From positions 186,001 through 250,000 of the forward strand of contig NZ_FOWC01000003.1 in NCBI RefSeq assembly GCF_900115345.1: a DNA stretch of 64,000 nucleotides, in the 5' to 3' direction. Source of the stretch: Amycolatopsis rubida (GTDB lineage: Bacteria; Actinomycetota; Actinomycetes; Mycobacteriales; Pseudonocardiaceae). The notes under the pieces were generated by a model. It was not told where the DNA came from. It did no database searches and saw only the letters and a list, made by a program, of their open reading frames with translations. The position numbers and the translations under genes were made by a program. Below, piece by piece: positions 18,228-27,119 of the stretch (position 1 is the stretch's first letter; each line of letters begins with the position of its first letter).

Positions 18228-18638
18228 CTATCGCGTCAACGCCGCCAGGTCCGCGGTTGCCGAGCGTCCGGTGGCTTTCTGCAGCAGGGGCGAATAAACC
18301 AGCGGGGTAACGAGTTCCACGACCAGCATCGCGACGTAGAACCAGTGCGGCCAGCCGACATAGGCCACGGTCAGCAAGCGCACCAGGCCGCCGGCGAAGA
18401 ACACCAGCATGAGGAGGTGGATCAGGCCGGCGTGCCGGTCCAGATCCCGGGCGGCCCACACGCAGGCGATCCCGTACCCGAGGAACAACAGCATCGAGAA
18501 CCGCAGATCCCCGTCGAGGGTGGCGTTCGGCGTGTTCGCGCCGATGATCGTGCTCGGCCCGATCAGGATGTGCGCCAGCGCGATCAGTGCGCAGGCGATG
18601 CCGAAAACGACGAGGTACCAGCGCAATACGGCCTTCAT
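18228..18638 (-). CDS. DUF4345 family membrane protein
   Basis: The 136-aa protein has four predicted membrane helices: YLVVFGIACALIALAHILIG, LLFLGYGIACVWAARDL, LLMLVFFAGGLVRLLTVAYVGW and FYVAMLVVELVTPLVY. The arrangement and the IGPSTIIGANTPNATLDGDL loop match DUF4345 proteins. ATG at 18638 is preceded by GGGAGGCGATC, a good ribosome binding site, so the longer frame from 18677 is rejected. No function is known. It is divergent from a TetR gene with two operators between them, so TetR repression of this gene is very likely. Confidence 0.87.
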   Translation of the reverse strand: MKAVLRWYLVVFGIACALIALAHILIGPSTIIGANTPNATLDGDLRFSMLLFLGYGIACVWAARDLDRHAGLIHLLMLVFFAGGLVRLLTVAYVGWPHWFYVAMLVVELVTPLVYSPLLQKATGRSATADLAALTR

Positions 18639-18666
18639 GATCGCCTCCCGATCCGGATCCCCGGCG

Positions 18667-18730
18667 TTAGTACACACGCGTCTACTAGGCCGCCGAAGCG
18701 TAACCGCGCTAGTGGACGCGCGTCAACTAG
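18667..18730. promoter_or_regulatory. Two TetR-type palindromic operators
   Basis: Two 22-bp near-palindromes lie between the DUF4345 start (18638, minus) and the TetR start (18740, plus). The stronger one is 18709-18730, with half sites CTAGTGGACGC and GCGTCAACTAG (one mismatch). The weaker one is 18667-18688, with halves TTAGTACACAC and GCGTCTACTAG (three mismatches). The centres are 42 bp apart, exactly four helix turns. The shared consensus is CTAGTnGACGC dyad. The right operator ends nine bases before the regulator's start codon, so autoregulation fits. Confidence 0.8.
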
Positions 18731-18739
18731 GGTGGGGTG

Positions 18740-19339
18740 ATGCCGCCCCGCCGCCGCCTCGCCCCGGACCAGCGCCGCGCCGAACTTCTCGACATCGGCG
18801 CACAGATGTTCGCCGCACTGCCCTACGAACAGGTGCAGATGGACCGGATCGCCGAACGCGCCGGAGTCTCCCGTGCCCTGCTGTACCGGCACTTCCCGAA
18901 GAAGAGCGTCCTGTTCGCGGCGATCTACCAACGGGCCGCCGACCGGCTGCAGGCCCGGATCCGGTTCGAGTCCGGCCGGCCGCTGACCGACCAGGTGGCC
19001 GCCGGCCTCGACGCGCACATGGACTACTTCGCGGCCAACCGCCACACCGTGCTGGCCGCCAACCGCGATCTCGCCGGCGACCCCGTCGTGCAGGCCATCG
19101 TGCTGGGCGACCACCGGGCCATGCACGACGTCATGCTCGCCGCCACCGGTCTCAGCGGCGCGCAGCGCGCCACCATGTCCGCGGCGCTCACCTCATGGCT
19201 GATGTTCGTGCACACCCTGTGCCTGGAATGGCTCGAACACGACCGCCTCACCCGCGACCAGGTCCGTGATATCAGTCTCGGCGCGCTGACCGGAACCATT
19301 GCCGCACTGCAGGATCCGTCGCGGACCGGCGTCCGGTAG
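18740..19339 (+). CDS. TetR/AcrR family transcriptional regulator
   Basis: The N-terminal helix-turn-helix is clear: RRAELLDIGAQMFAALPYEQ, then MDRIAERAGVSRALLYRHFP with the conserved YRHF at the end of the recognition helix. The remaining helical part (about residues 60-199) is the ligand pocket and dimer domain (TetR C-terminal, poorly conserved). ATG at 18740 directly follows an in-frame GTG at 18737; either could be used. The operators immediately upstream suggest it represses itself and the divergent DUF4345 gene. The inducer is unknown. Confidence 0.9.
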   Translation: MPPRRRLAPDQRRAELLDIGAQMFAALPYEQVQMDRIAERAGVSRALLYRHFPKKSVLFAAIYQRAADRLQARIRFESGRPLTDQVAAGLDAHMDYFAANRHTVLAANRDLAGDPVVQAIVLGDHRAMHDVMLAATGLSGAQRATMSAALTSWLMFVHTLCLEWLEHDRLTRDQVRDISLGALTGTIAALQDPSRTGVR

Positions 19340-19714
19340 CGACAGCCGGGCACGGAACCGCTCGCCCTCGTGCCTCCGCCCGGAAACGGGGCGCACACAC
19401 CGGGCATCGAGGAATACCGAACGTCGCGTCGCAACGGTGGATCCCGTCGACGCCAACGCCCGGAGACCGCGGCCGGGGATGGCTGCGCTCGCGAGGTCGA
19501 CCAGATCCGAACGGACGGCCGTGACGCCGGATCAGCGCGGCGGCCGTCGCGAGGCCGCCGCCCGCACCTGACCCGGATGACAGCTTGGCCGGCCGGCGTG
19601 CAGCCAGGTTTCGTGGGCGGCCAGATACGGTTCGGCGAGGTCCGGCCGATCGGGGCCGGGCAGGTCGGGGCTGATCGCGTACCCGGCTTCGGCGAGGACG
19701 GCGGCGAGGTAGCG

Positions 19715-20164
19715 TTACGGCCGGTCGAAAGGGAACGAGTAGCCCGCCAGCGGCGAGGGGTCGTCGGCGGGATTCGCGAGCGTCACGACGTCCTGGCAGT
19801 AGAGCATGGTCAGTTCGCTGATGCGCCACTCGCCGCCGGTGCGTAGGAGCCGTTGGAAGAGGCGGCCGTGCGAGGCGAGGTTGAGTTCGACGCCGGCGAG
19901 GGTCGCGGTGGTGTGCACGGTGCAGTTCTCGCTGGCGAGGGCGCGGTCGCCGACGACCTGCGAGCTGACCGCGCCGAGGGTGTGGAAGCTGCGGCTGCCG
20001 CGTTCGTGCATGCGGCGGGACGCGGCGGCGAATTCCTCGCCGGTGCCGGAGAACCAGCTCAGTTCGACCTTGGCGCCAGGGGCGAACGCGGACGCCATCA
20101 GGTCCCACCGGGCGGTGTCGCGGGCGGTACGTTCGAGCAGGACGACCTCGGAGATTTCGGACAC
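19715..20164 (-). CDS. SnoaL-like / nuclear transport factor 2 family protein, apparently cut short by a nonsense codon
   Basis: The 149-aa protein shows the cone-shaped SnoaL/NTF2 fold text: LERTARDTARWDLMASAFAP, VELSWFSGTGEEF, HTLGAVSSQVVGDRALASEN and EWRISELTMLYCQDVV. It ends YSFPFDRP then TAA at 19715. The same frame continues past that stop for 59 codons with protein-like text (RYLAAVLAEAGYAISPDLPG, EPYLAAHETWLHAG) to TGA at 19532, so a Tyr codon (TAC) may have become TAA. The NTF2 core is complete, so the short form may still fold. It is the last gene of the catabolic operon, with its start five bases before the stop of the amidohydrolase gene at 20169. Confidence 0.8.
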   Translation of the reverse strand: MSEISEVVLLERTARDTARWDLMASAFAPGAKVELSWFSGTGEEFAAASRRMHERGSRSFHTLGAVSSQVVGDRALASENCTVHTTATLAGVELNLASHGRLFQRLLRTGGEWRISELTMLYCQDVVTLANPADDPSPLAGYSFPFDRP

Positions 20165-20168
20165 GGCG

Positions 20169-21104
20169 CTACCTCGCCAGCCGGGGGAACAGCCGGCGGG
20201 CGTTGGCGGTGGTGAGCGTGCGCCACTGCGGTCCGGCGGCGTCGATCGACGCGACCTGTCGCAGCACTGCCGGCACCGGGGTCCAGCAGGAATCGCTGCC
20301 GTAGAGCAGCCGTGCGGTGCCGACGGCGGCGGTGAGCGCCGGGACCTGGCGGGGGAAGGGCGTGCCGGCGAGGTCGAACCAGAATTCGGCGAGTCGCTCG
20401 CGCACCGGCGGGGCGTCCGGGCCGAACGCGGTGCGGAACAGTTCGAGCCGGTCCGCGAGCAGGGGCAGCGCGCCGCCGCCGTGCGGGAAGATCCATGCGA
20501 TGCCCGGGTAGCGCGCGGCTGTTCCGGTGAGCAGCAGATCCGTTGCGGCGCGGGCGGAATCGAAGATGAACTCCAGCAGCGGCCGCGGCAGGCCGAGGCT
20601 CACGGCCTCGTGGGCGGGCGGCGAGGTGGGGTGCACGAACACCACTGCGCGGCGGCGGTCGAGTTCAGCCCACACCGGCTCGAACGCGGGGTCGGCGAGG
20701 TAACGGCCGTGTGCGTTCGTTTCGACGGCGACTCCGTCGCTGCCGAGGGTGTCGAGTGCGTAGGCGAGTTCGGCCAGTGCGCCGTCGACGTCGGGCAGCG
20801 GAAGGTTGGCGAAGTGCCCGAACCGGCCGGGGTGGTCGCGGACGTGTCCGGCGGCGAATTCGTTGACCTCGCGGGTGAGGGCGCGTGCGGCGGCGTCGTC
20901 GCCGAAGTGGGTGCCGGGGGAGGAGACCGACAGCAGCGCGGTGCCGATTCCGGCCCGGTCCATCAAGCCGAGGTGTTCGCGCACGTTCCACGACGGCCAC
21001 GCGGGCATGCCGTCGGGATCGCGGTGTCCGGCGGCGATCGCGGCTTCGACGTAGCGGGGCGTGACGAAGTGAGAGTGGACGTCGACCAGCGGTTCGGCGG
21101 TCAC
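20169..21104 (-). CDS. Amidohydrolase family protein (ACMSD-like)
   Basis: The 311-aa protein begins VTAEPLVDVHSHFVTPRYVE; the HSH pair is the first metal site of the amidohydrolase-2 (ACMSD/gamma-resorcylate decarboxylase) group. VFVHPTSPP supplies the next His, FPHGGGALPLLADRLELF another, and LLYGSDSCW the Asp. These enzymes decarboxylate or hydrolyse aromatic acids and ring-cleavage products using a Zn-type metal. GTG at 21104 overlaps the stop of the upstream amidohydrolase (GTGA), so translation is coupled. It is set inside a meta-cleavage type operon, so action on a ring-opened or carboxylated intermediate is likely. Confidence 0.9.
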   Translation of the reverse strand: MTAEPLVDVHSHFVTPRYVEAAIAAGHRDPDGMPAWPSWNVREHLGLMDRAGIGTALLSVSSPGTHFGDDAAARALTREVNEFAAGHVRDHPGRFGHFANLPLPDVDGALAELAYALDTLGSDGVAVETNAHGRYLADPAFEPVWAELDRRRAVVFVHPTSPPAHEAVSLGLPRPLLEFIFDSARAATDLLLTGTAARYPGIAWIFPHGGGALPLLADRLELFRTAFGPDAPPVRERLAEFWFDLAGTPFPRQVPALTAAVGTARLLYGSDSCWTPVPAVLRQVASIDAAGPQWRTLTTANARRLFPRLAR

Positions 21105-22156
21105 GACCGGATTCCTTCCTGCTCGACGCCCGCGCACCAGACGCGCTGGATTCGGCGGGTGGCGCTGATGTCTTCGAGCAGGTCGCCGTCGATCAGCACC
21201 GCGTCCGCGCGCAGGCCCGGGGCGATCGCGCCGCGGTCGGCGAGCCCGAAATGCCGGGCCGGTCCGCTGGTCGCGGCGCGCAGGGCCGCGGCGGGGGAGA
21301 GCCCGGCCCGGACCAGGAGTTCCAGCTCGTCGTGCAGGCTTTCGCCGTGCGCGACGAGCGGCGGCAGCCCGCGCACGACGGCCGCGTCCGTCCCGGCCAG
21401 CACCGGCACCCCGGCCTGGTGCAGCGCGGTGACGTTCCCCATTGCCACGTCGAGGGCTTCTGGCAGCCCGCGCATCGTGCCCAGGGCCCGTTCCATGGTC
21501 AGCGTGGGCACCGAGACCCGCCCGGCCATGCGGGCGATCTCGTCGTCGCCGAGCGGTGCGTCCATCGGGACGTGCGTGACGATGTCGACGCCGAGATCGA
21601 GCGCGAGCACGTACGCGCCGCGAGAAGCCGCATGCGCGACAACAGATTTCCCGTGCTGGTGAGCAGCTTCGACCAAAGCCGCGGCCGCGGCGGGATCGGG
21701 TCCGCCCGCGCCGGGCGCTTCCAGCACGATCTTCACGTAGTCCACGCCTTCGCGGACCCGGTCGGCGACGAACTGCGCGCCGTCGCGCAGGATCGCGTCC
21801 GCGGGCAGGTCCGGGAACTGCGCGTGCGGTCCGCCGGGGCCGATCGCGGGGGTGCCCGCGCTGCGGATGTCCGGGAGCCCGGGCAGGCCGCGCTGAGCCG
21901 CCACCCGCTCGGCGGGCCAAGTGGCCATGTCGAGCGCGGTCGTCACGCCCCACCGGCCGAGCTGGCGCAGCGTGTCCACCTCGTGGAGGTGCAGGTGCGC
22001 GTCGATGAGGCCGGGCAAGAGCACCGCGCCCGCCGCGTCGACGCGTTCCGCGCCCGCTTCCTCGGTTCCGATGACCCCGCCGTCGAACACGACGGTCCGC
22101 GGCGGCGACAGCGTTTCGCCCTCGAACACCCGTACCCCGGTCAGCGCGATGCGCAC
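21101..22156 (-). CDS. Amidohydrolase family protein (imidazolonepropionase-like)
   Basis: The protein (351 aa) has the composite-sandwich start (VRIALTGVRVFEGETLSPPR), the HxH motif in GLIDAHLHLHEVDTL near residue 60, a Lys in VDYVKIVLEAP as a possible metal-bridging residue, and His residues in SVVAHAASRGAY and DIVTHVPMD. The Asp lies in VLAGTDAAVV near 280. These features place it in the large amidohydrolase group that includes imidazolonepropionase and prolidase-like enzymes. GTG at 22156 follows AAAGGA; the frame upstream to 22198 would overlap the FAH gene. It likely cleaves an amide or lactam in the same pathway. Confidence 0.88.
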   Translation of the reverse strand: MRIALTGVRVFEGETLSPPRTVVFDGGVIGTEEAGAERVDAAGAVLLPGLIDAHLHLHEVDTLRQLGRWGVTTALDMATWPAERVAAQRGLPGLPDIRSAGTPAIGPGGPHAQFPDLPADAILRDGAQFVADRVREGVDYVKIVLEAPGAGGPDPAAAAALVEAAHQHGKSVVAHAASRGAYVLALDLGVDIVTHVPMDAPLGDDEIARMAGRVSVPTLTMERALGTMRGLPEALDVAMGNVTALHQAGVPVLAGTDAAVVRGLPPLVAHGESLHDELELLVRAGLSPAAALRAATSGPARHFGLADRGAIAPGLRADAVLIDGDLLEDISATRRIQRVWCAGVEQEGIRS

Positions 22157-22184
22157 AGCGGTCCTTTCGTCGGCGGATGACTGG

Positions 22185-23018
22185 CTAGCGAAGAGCATTG
22201 CGCAATTCGCCGATTCCTTCGATTCGGCTGACCAGCGTGGCGCCGCGCGGCAGGAAGCGCGGCGGTTTGCGGCTGCCGCCCACCCCGGCGGGCGTGCCGG
22301 TGAAGACCAGGTCGCCGGGCAGCAGCGGGCACACCGCCGACAGCCGCGCGATCAGTTCCGGCACCGGGAAGATCAGGTCGGCCGTCGTGCCCTTCTGCAG
22401 CACCTCGTCGCCGAGCGCGCATTCGATCGCGAGGTTCGCCGGGTCGCCGAGTTCGTCGGGGGTCACCACCGCCGGGCCGATGGGGCCGAACCCGGGGAAC
22501 GATTTGCCGAATCCGAACTGCGGGGCCGGGCCGGCCAGCTGCACGACGCGTTCGGACAGGTCCTGGCCCACGGTCAGCCCGGCCACGTGCGCCCAGGCGT
22601 CCGCCGCGGCGACCCGGTGGGCGCGCGCCCCGATCACCACGACCAGCTCCACCTCCCAGTCGACGTGGTCGCTGGGCAGGTCGATCGCCGCGACCGGGCC
22701 GGTGACGCAGGTCGGGAACTTGGTGAACACGAGCGGCTCTTCCGGCTCGGCCAGGTTCGCCTCGGCGGCGTGGTCGCGGTAGTTGAGCCCGATCGCGAAC
22801 ACCTGCCTGGGGAGCGCCACCGGGGCGTCGAGCCGGGCCGGGTCGAACGGCCGGTACGCGGACGCGGGCACGCTGGGGGCCCAGGCGGCGAGTTCGGCCC
22901 AGCGTTCGTAGACGTCGAACCCGTCGGGGGCGAACGCGCCGCCGCTGGCTTCGGCGATGTCGGCTGCGGTGTCCCCGGAGACGAGGCGGTAGCGGCCGTC
23001 GATCCTGCTGATGCGCAT
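22185..23018 (-). CDS. Fumarylacetoacetate hydrolase family protein
   Basis: The 277-aa protein has a small N-terminal domain and the C-terminal FAH fold: VFAIGLNYRDHAAEANL, the metal-binding DWEVELVVVIGARAHRV, and GVGGSRKPPRFLPRGATLVS at the end. Glu/Asp in DWEVEL bind the divalent metal. FAH-family enzymes hydrolyse C-C bonds in acylpyruvates or hydrate and decarboxylate dienoates made by ring cleavage. ATG at 23018 follows AAAGGACACTCA. Its position directly after the extradiol dioxygenase gene (16 bp apart) suggests it acts on the ring-opened product. Confidence 0.92.
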   Translation of the reverse strand: MRISRIDGRYRLVSGDTAADIAEASGGAFAPDGFDVYERWAELAAWAPSVPASAYRPFDPARLDAPVALPRQVFAIGLNYRDHAAEANLAEPEEPLVFTKFPTCVTGPVAAIDLPSDHVDWEVELVVVIGARAHRVAAADAWAHVAGLTVGQDLSERVVQLAGPAPQFGFGKSFPGFGPIGPAVVTPDELGDPANLAIECALGDEVLQKGTTADLIFPVPELIARLSAVCPLLPGDLVFTGTPAGVGGSRKPPRFLPRGATLVSRIEGIGELRNALR

Positions 23019-23034
23019 TGAGTGTCCTTTGCGG

Positions 23035-23958
23035 TCAGTCGGCGGAGTGGGAACCGGTCATCAGCGCGGCGAGGTCTTCCGGCGCGAGGAACGACGGAGG
23101 CGGCGGCGGACCCCAGTTGTACAAGCCTTTCGCGCCTTCCACGACCTCCGGCTGCCACAGCGCGTCCTCGACGACGCAGTCGAGATCGCTGTAATACTCG
23201 GAGAAATTGCCCGCCGGGTCCTTGAGATACCAGAAGAAGTTCGACCCGATGTGATGACGGCCGAGCCCCCACACGTGCCGCTCCGGGTCGGCCTCCAGCA
23301 TCGCGGTCGCGCCGCGGCCGACCTCGTCCACGTCCTCGACTTCCCACGCGGTGTGGTGCAGGAAGTTCAGCGGAGCCTGCTGGACGAGCACGTTGTGGTG
23401 GTCGGTCGAGCAGCGCAGGAAGCTCGCCAGCCCGGGCACGCGGTCGCTGACCTTGAACCCGAGCCCTTCGGTGAAGAACCGCTGGGTGGCTTCCTGGTCG
23501 AGCGAACCGAGCACGACGTGGCCGAGTTTGCGCGGCCGGACGGGGCCGGTGCGGCCGATGCCGTCGGCACGCGCGTCGGGACGGCCCACGCGGCCCGGCC
23601 CGTTCGTGGCGGCGACCGGTGCCGGTTCCTGCCGTACTTCCGGGGCGATCGCGACGACGACGGTCAGCGCGGAGTGGGGGTCCTCGACGGTCAGCGACGT
23701 CGCGTCGGTGCGGTAGGCGACGCCGAGCTTGTCGAGCTGGGCGCCGATGCGGCCGAGGTCGTCCTGGTCGTGCACGCCGACGCCGAGTTCCAGCAGCCGC
23801 CGCCGTTCGGCCGGGGCGAGGCGGAGCTGTTCGCCGCCGTCGACGGTGCCGTAACGGTGGCCGCCGAGGTCGGCCAGCCCGAAATCGCGGTAGTAGGCGG
23901 CGGTGGCGTCGACGTCGGGCACGCCGATGGCGAGCGAGGTCAACCGGTGCAGGCTCAT
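23035..23958 (-). CDS. Extradiol (catechol 2,3-type) dioxygenase, VOC family
   Basis: The 307-aa protein is a two-domain vicinal oxygen chelate enzyme. The N-terminal domain (LHRLTSLAIGVPDVDATAAY) is structural. The C-terminal domain holds the Fe(II) ligands: His in KLGHVVLGS near 145, His in NFLHHTAWEVEDVD near 203, Glu in GNFSEYYSD near 255. It cleaves a catechol ring next to the diol with O2. Overlap ATGA with the upstream ligase gene shows coupling. The C-terminal tail has five Pro in a row (WGPPPPPSFL). The substrate is unknown; the neighbouring two-component monooxygenase probably makes it. Confidence 0.93.
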   Translation of the reverse strand: MSLHRLTSLAIGVPDVDATAAYYRDFGLADLGGHRYGTVDGGEQLRLAPAERRRLLELGVGVHDQDDLGRIGAQLDKLGVAYRTDATSLTVEDPHSALTVVVAIAPEVRQEPAPVAATNGPGRVGRPDARADGIGRTGPVRPRKLGHVVLGSLDQEATQRFFTEGLGFKVSDRVPGLASFLRCSTDHHNVLVQQAPLNFLHHTAWEVEDVDEVGRGATAMLEADPERHVWGLGRHHIGSNFFWYLKDPAGNFSEYYSDLDCVVEDALWQPEVVEGAKGLYNWGPPPPPSFLAPEDLAALMTGSHSAD

Positions 23959-25892
23959 GCGGTCTCCTTGGCGAGGGCGGCGGCACGCGCGGCGGCGACG
24001 CCGGCGTACCAGTCGATCAGGGCGGGGTCGTCCACCGCCGCGGGATCGGCCACAGCGGACGGTTCGGCGCCCTGCATGATCCGTTTCAGCGGGACTTCGA
24101 GCTTTTTCCCGGTGCGGGTGTGCGGGATGCCGGGCGCGGCGACGATCTCGTCCGGCACGTGCCGCGGCGAGGCATGCGCGCGGATGGCGGCGACGAGCCG
24201 GGAGCGGAGGCCGTCGTCGAGTTCAGTGCCGGGGGAGAGCGTGACGAACAGCGGCATCCAGTACCCGCCGTCAGGCTCTTCGACACCGAGGACGAGGGCT
24301 TCGGCGATTTCCGGCAGCGGTTCGACGGCGTCGTAAATGTCGGCGCTGCCCATGCGCACGCCGTGCCGGTTCAGCGTCGAATCGGAACGGCCGTGGAGCA
24401 CGAAAGTGCCGCGCTCGGTGTGCGTGGCCCAGTCGCCTTGCCGCCACACCCCTGGATAGGTCGAGAAGTACGCCTCGCGGAAGCGGACGTCTCCGGGATC
24501 GTGCCAGAAGCGCAGCGGCATCGACGGCATCGGCTCGGTGATCACCAGTTCGCCGACTTCGCCGACCAGCGAGCGCCCCGCCGGATCGTAGGCGTCGGCG
24601 GCCACGCCGAGACAGGGCCCGGAAATCTCGCCCGCGTACACCGGCAGCGTCGGGGCGGCGCCGACGAATCCGGTGACGACGTCCGTGCCGCCGCTGGTCG
24701 AGGCGATCTGCACGTGCGGCCCGAGCCGGTCGGCCAGCCATTCGGCGGTGCTGGCGGGCAAGGCCGAACCAGTCACGCCGACACATCGCAACGACGGCAG
24801 GGCAGGCAGCTTCGCCCCCTCCTTCACGCAGCTGAGCAGAAAGCCGGGGCTGGTGCCGAGCACGGTGACCTCGCACCGGGCGGCGAGTTCCCACAACGAC
24901 GTGGGACTGCCGTCGTAGCAGACGATTCGCGCGCCGGTCAGCAGTCCGCCCGCCTGGCTGTTCCACATCATCCAGCTCGGTGTGGTGAACCAGAAGAACG
25001 TGTCGCCTTCGCCGAGGCCGAAATGCAAGCCGCTCGTCTTCAGCTGTTCCAGCAGCACGCCGCCGTGGCCGTGCACGATGCCCTTCGGCACGCCGGTGGT
25101 GCCGGAGGAGAACACCACCCACAGCGGATGGTCGAACGCCACCGGTTCCGCCGCGAACTCGGGTTCTCCGGCGACAGCGTCGGCCCACGGCAGCATCCCG
25201 GGCACGCCGGAACCGAGCCGTGGCACCGAAATCGCCAGCCGCACGGTCGGCAACTGCTCGCGCAGTCGTTGTGCTTCCGCTGCGCGGCTGCGGTCCGCAC
25301 CGGCGAAGCGGTAGCCGTCGGCGGTGATCAGCGCGACGGGTTCGAGCTGGCCGAACCGGGCGACTGCGGCGGGCACCGCGTAGTCCTGGCCGCACGACGA
25401 CCACACGGCGCCGAGCGAGGCCGTCGCGAGGAACGCCACGACCGCTTCGGCGATGTTCGGCAGGTACCCGACCACGCGATCATCGCGGCCGACTCCGTTG
25501 CGGCGCAACGTGTCCGCCAGTGCAGCGACCTGACGGCGAAGATCGCCCCAGGTGTACTCCACAGGTTCAGCCGCCTCGCGGACGTCGAGAATCGCGACGC
25601 TCTCTGGCCGCCGGTCCCGCAGCGCGTGCTCGGTGTAGTTGAGCTGCGCGCCGGGAAACCATTTCGCGTGCGGCATTTCCGGTTCGGCGAGCGCGGGACC
25701 CGGCGGCGTGGCGGAGCGGACGTCGAAGAAGTCCCACACCGCCTGCCAGAAATCGCCGAGCTGCTCGACCGACCAGCGGTGCAGTTCCGCGTAGCCGGGG
25801 AACCGGAGGCCGCGGCGCTCTCCGGCGAACGCCGCGAACCGGGCGATCCGGGTGTCCGCGCCGGGGTCCGGGACCCACCGGGGTTCGGTCAT
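23955..25892 (-). CDS. Acetoacetate-CoA ligase
   Basis: The 645-aa length and sequence match acetoacetyl-CoA synthetase of the ANL superfamily. The N-terminal cap reads FPGYAELHRWSVEQLGDFW, and the P-loop VFSSGTTGVPKGIVHGHGG lies near residue 265. WMMWNSQAGGL, STSGGTDVVTGFVG and the C-terminal HTRTGKKLEVPLKRI (catalytic Lys region) agree. It activates acetoacetate or a similar 3-oxo acid to the CoA ester with ATP. It lies between the flavin monooxygenase and the dioxygenase genes. This suggests that the pathway ends in acetoacetate or a close relative, as when an FAH-type hydrolase releases it. Confidence 0.92.
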   Translation of the reverse strand: MTEPRWVPDPGADTRIARFAAFAGERRGLRFPGYAELHRWSVEQLGDFWQAVWDFFDVRSATPPGPALAEPEMPHAKWFPGAQLNYTEHALRDRRPESVAILDVREAAEPVEYTWGDLRRQVAALADTLRRNGVGRDDRVVGYLPNIAEAVVAFLATASLGAVWSSCGQDYAVPAAVARFGQLEPVALITADGYRFAGADRSRAAEAQRLREQLPTVRLAISVPRLGSGVPGMLPWADAVAGEPEFAAEPVAFDHPLWVVFSSGTTGVPKGIVHGHGGVLLEQLKTSGLHFGLGEGDTFFWFTTPSWMMWNSQAGGLLTGARIVCYDGSPTSLWELAARCEVTVLGTSPGFLLSCVKEGAKLPALPSLRCVGVTGSALPASTAEWLADRLGPHVQIASTSGGTDVVTGFVGAAPTLPVYAGEISGPCLGVAADAYDPAGRSLVGEVGELVITEPMPSMPLRFWHDPGDVRFREAYFSTYPGVWRQGDWATHTERGTFVLHGRSDSTLNRHGVRMGSADIYDAVEPLPEIAEALVLGVEEPDGGYWMPLFVTLSPGTELDDGLRSRLVAAIRAHASPRHVPDEIVAAPGIPHTRTGKKLEVPLKRIMQGAEPSAVADPAAVDDPALIDWYAGVAAARAAALAKETA

Positions 25893-25901
25893 GCGTGCTC
25901 C

Positions 25902-27095
25902 TCAGACCAGCGGGGTGACGGGGTCGGCGACGCCGAGCAGCGCCTTGCCGTAGATCTCGTAGCCGACCGCGGGCGACACGATGGCGTGCCGGGCGGCGGT
26001 CGCCGAATCGCGCCAGATCCGCTGCAAGGGGTTGACCTCGGCGAAGGAACCGGCCCCGTGCGCCGACAGCAGGATTTCGAGGGCGCGGGTGACGCATTCG
26101 GCGACGTAACCGGTGTCGGACCGCACGCGGGCGCGGGTGAGGTAGCCGGGGTATTCGCCGCGGGCGGCCGCGCCGTCGACGTCGTCCGCCGCGCGGTACG
26201 CGACGAGCCGGGCAGTGTCGAGCAACCGGGACGCCTCGGCGATCTGGAGCTGGAAGCCGACCGAATCCTGTTGCGCGGTGAAGAAGGTATAGGAGATGGG
26301 CTTCTTCGCGGCTTTGCCGACCACGAGGTCCAAAGCGGCCTTGCCCATGCCCAGCTGCGGGCCGACCAGCACCAGCGCGAGCACCGGGACCAGCGCGGAG
26401 CGGTACAGGACCTCGTCCTTGTGCTCGGTGGGATAGTCGCCGCCGATGGCGGGCGGGATCCGCAGGACGCGGTGCTCGGGCACGAACACGTCCTCGGCGA
26501 CCATGCAGTTGCTGCCCGACGAGCGCATCCCGGCCACGAACCAGGTGTCTTCGAGCGTGAGATCGGCGCGCGGGATCAGCGCCATGCCCTGGTCGACCGT
26601 GGCTCCGGTCTCGTCGGTGATCGGGATGCCGAGTCCGGCCCAGGTCGCGTGCCAGGAGCCGGAGTTGTAGAACCACTTGCCGGTGACCCGCCAGCCGCCC
26701 TCGACCTTGCGGGTCTCGGCGGTGGGCGTCAGCACGCCGGAGACCTTGGCGTCCGGGTCGGCGCCGAACACCTCGTCCTGCGCGCGTTCCGGGAAGAGCC
26801 CGACCACCCACGACATCACGTTCGTCAGGGTCACCACCCAGGACGTGCCGCCGTCGGCTTCGGCGACCGCGGCGGAGACGTCGAGCATCGTGCGCAGCGA
26901 GGTTTCGTAGCCGCCGTACCGTTTCGGCGTCGCGATCCGGAACAGCCCGGCGTCGGTCAGTGCCTTGATGCTTTCCTCGGCGACGCGCCGGTTCCGCTCG
27001 CCTTCGGCCGCGTTGTTCTTCAGCAGCGGCGCGAGGTCCTCGACCCGGGCGATCAGTTCCTCCGCGGTGGGCACGACGGTGTGCGTGGCGGTCAT
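25902..27095 (-). CDS. Flavin-dependent monooxygenase, acyl-CoA dehydrogenase fold (oxygenase component)
   Basis: The 397-aa protein has the acyl-CoA-dehydrogenase-like layout of two-component aromatic hydroxylases (HsaA/HpaB-like group D): an N-terminal helical domain (AEELIARVEDLAPLLKNNAA), a beta domain (VEGGWRVTGKWFYNSGSWHA) and a C-terminal domain (SVGFQLQIAEASRLLDTARL). The catalytic Glu of true acyl-CoA dehydrogenases is not evident. With a flavin reductase gene 24 bp upstream it should use reduced FMN/FAD and O2 to hydroxylate a phenol-like substrate. It would supply the catechol for the extradiol dioxygenase. Confidence 0.88.
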   Translation of the reverse strand: MTATHTVVPTAEELIARVEDLAPLLKNNAAEGERNRRVAEESIKALTDAGLFRIATPKRYGGYETSLRTMLDVSAAVAEADGGTSWVVTLTNVMSWVVGLFPERAQDEVFGADPDAKVSGVLTPTAETRKVEGGWRVTGKWFYNSGSWHATWAGLGIPITDETGATVDQGMALIPRADLTLEDTWFVAGMRSSGSNCMVAEDVFVPEHRVLRIPPAIGGDYPTEHKDEVLYRSALVPVLALVLVGPQLGMGKAALDLVVGKAAKKPISYTFFTAQQDSVGFQLQIAEASRLLDTARLVAYRAADDVDGAAARGEYPGYLTRARVRSDTGYVAECVTRALEILLSAHGAGSFAEVNPLQRIWRDSATAARHAIVSPAVGYEIYGKALLGVADPVTPLV

Positions 27096-27119
27096 GGATT
27101 CTCCTGGTTCGGTTGCGGT

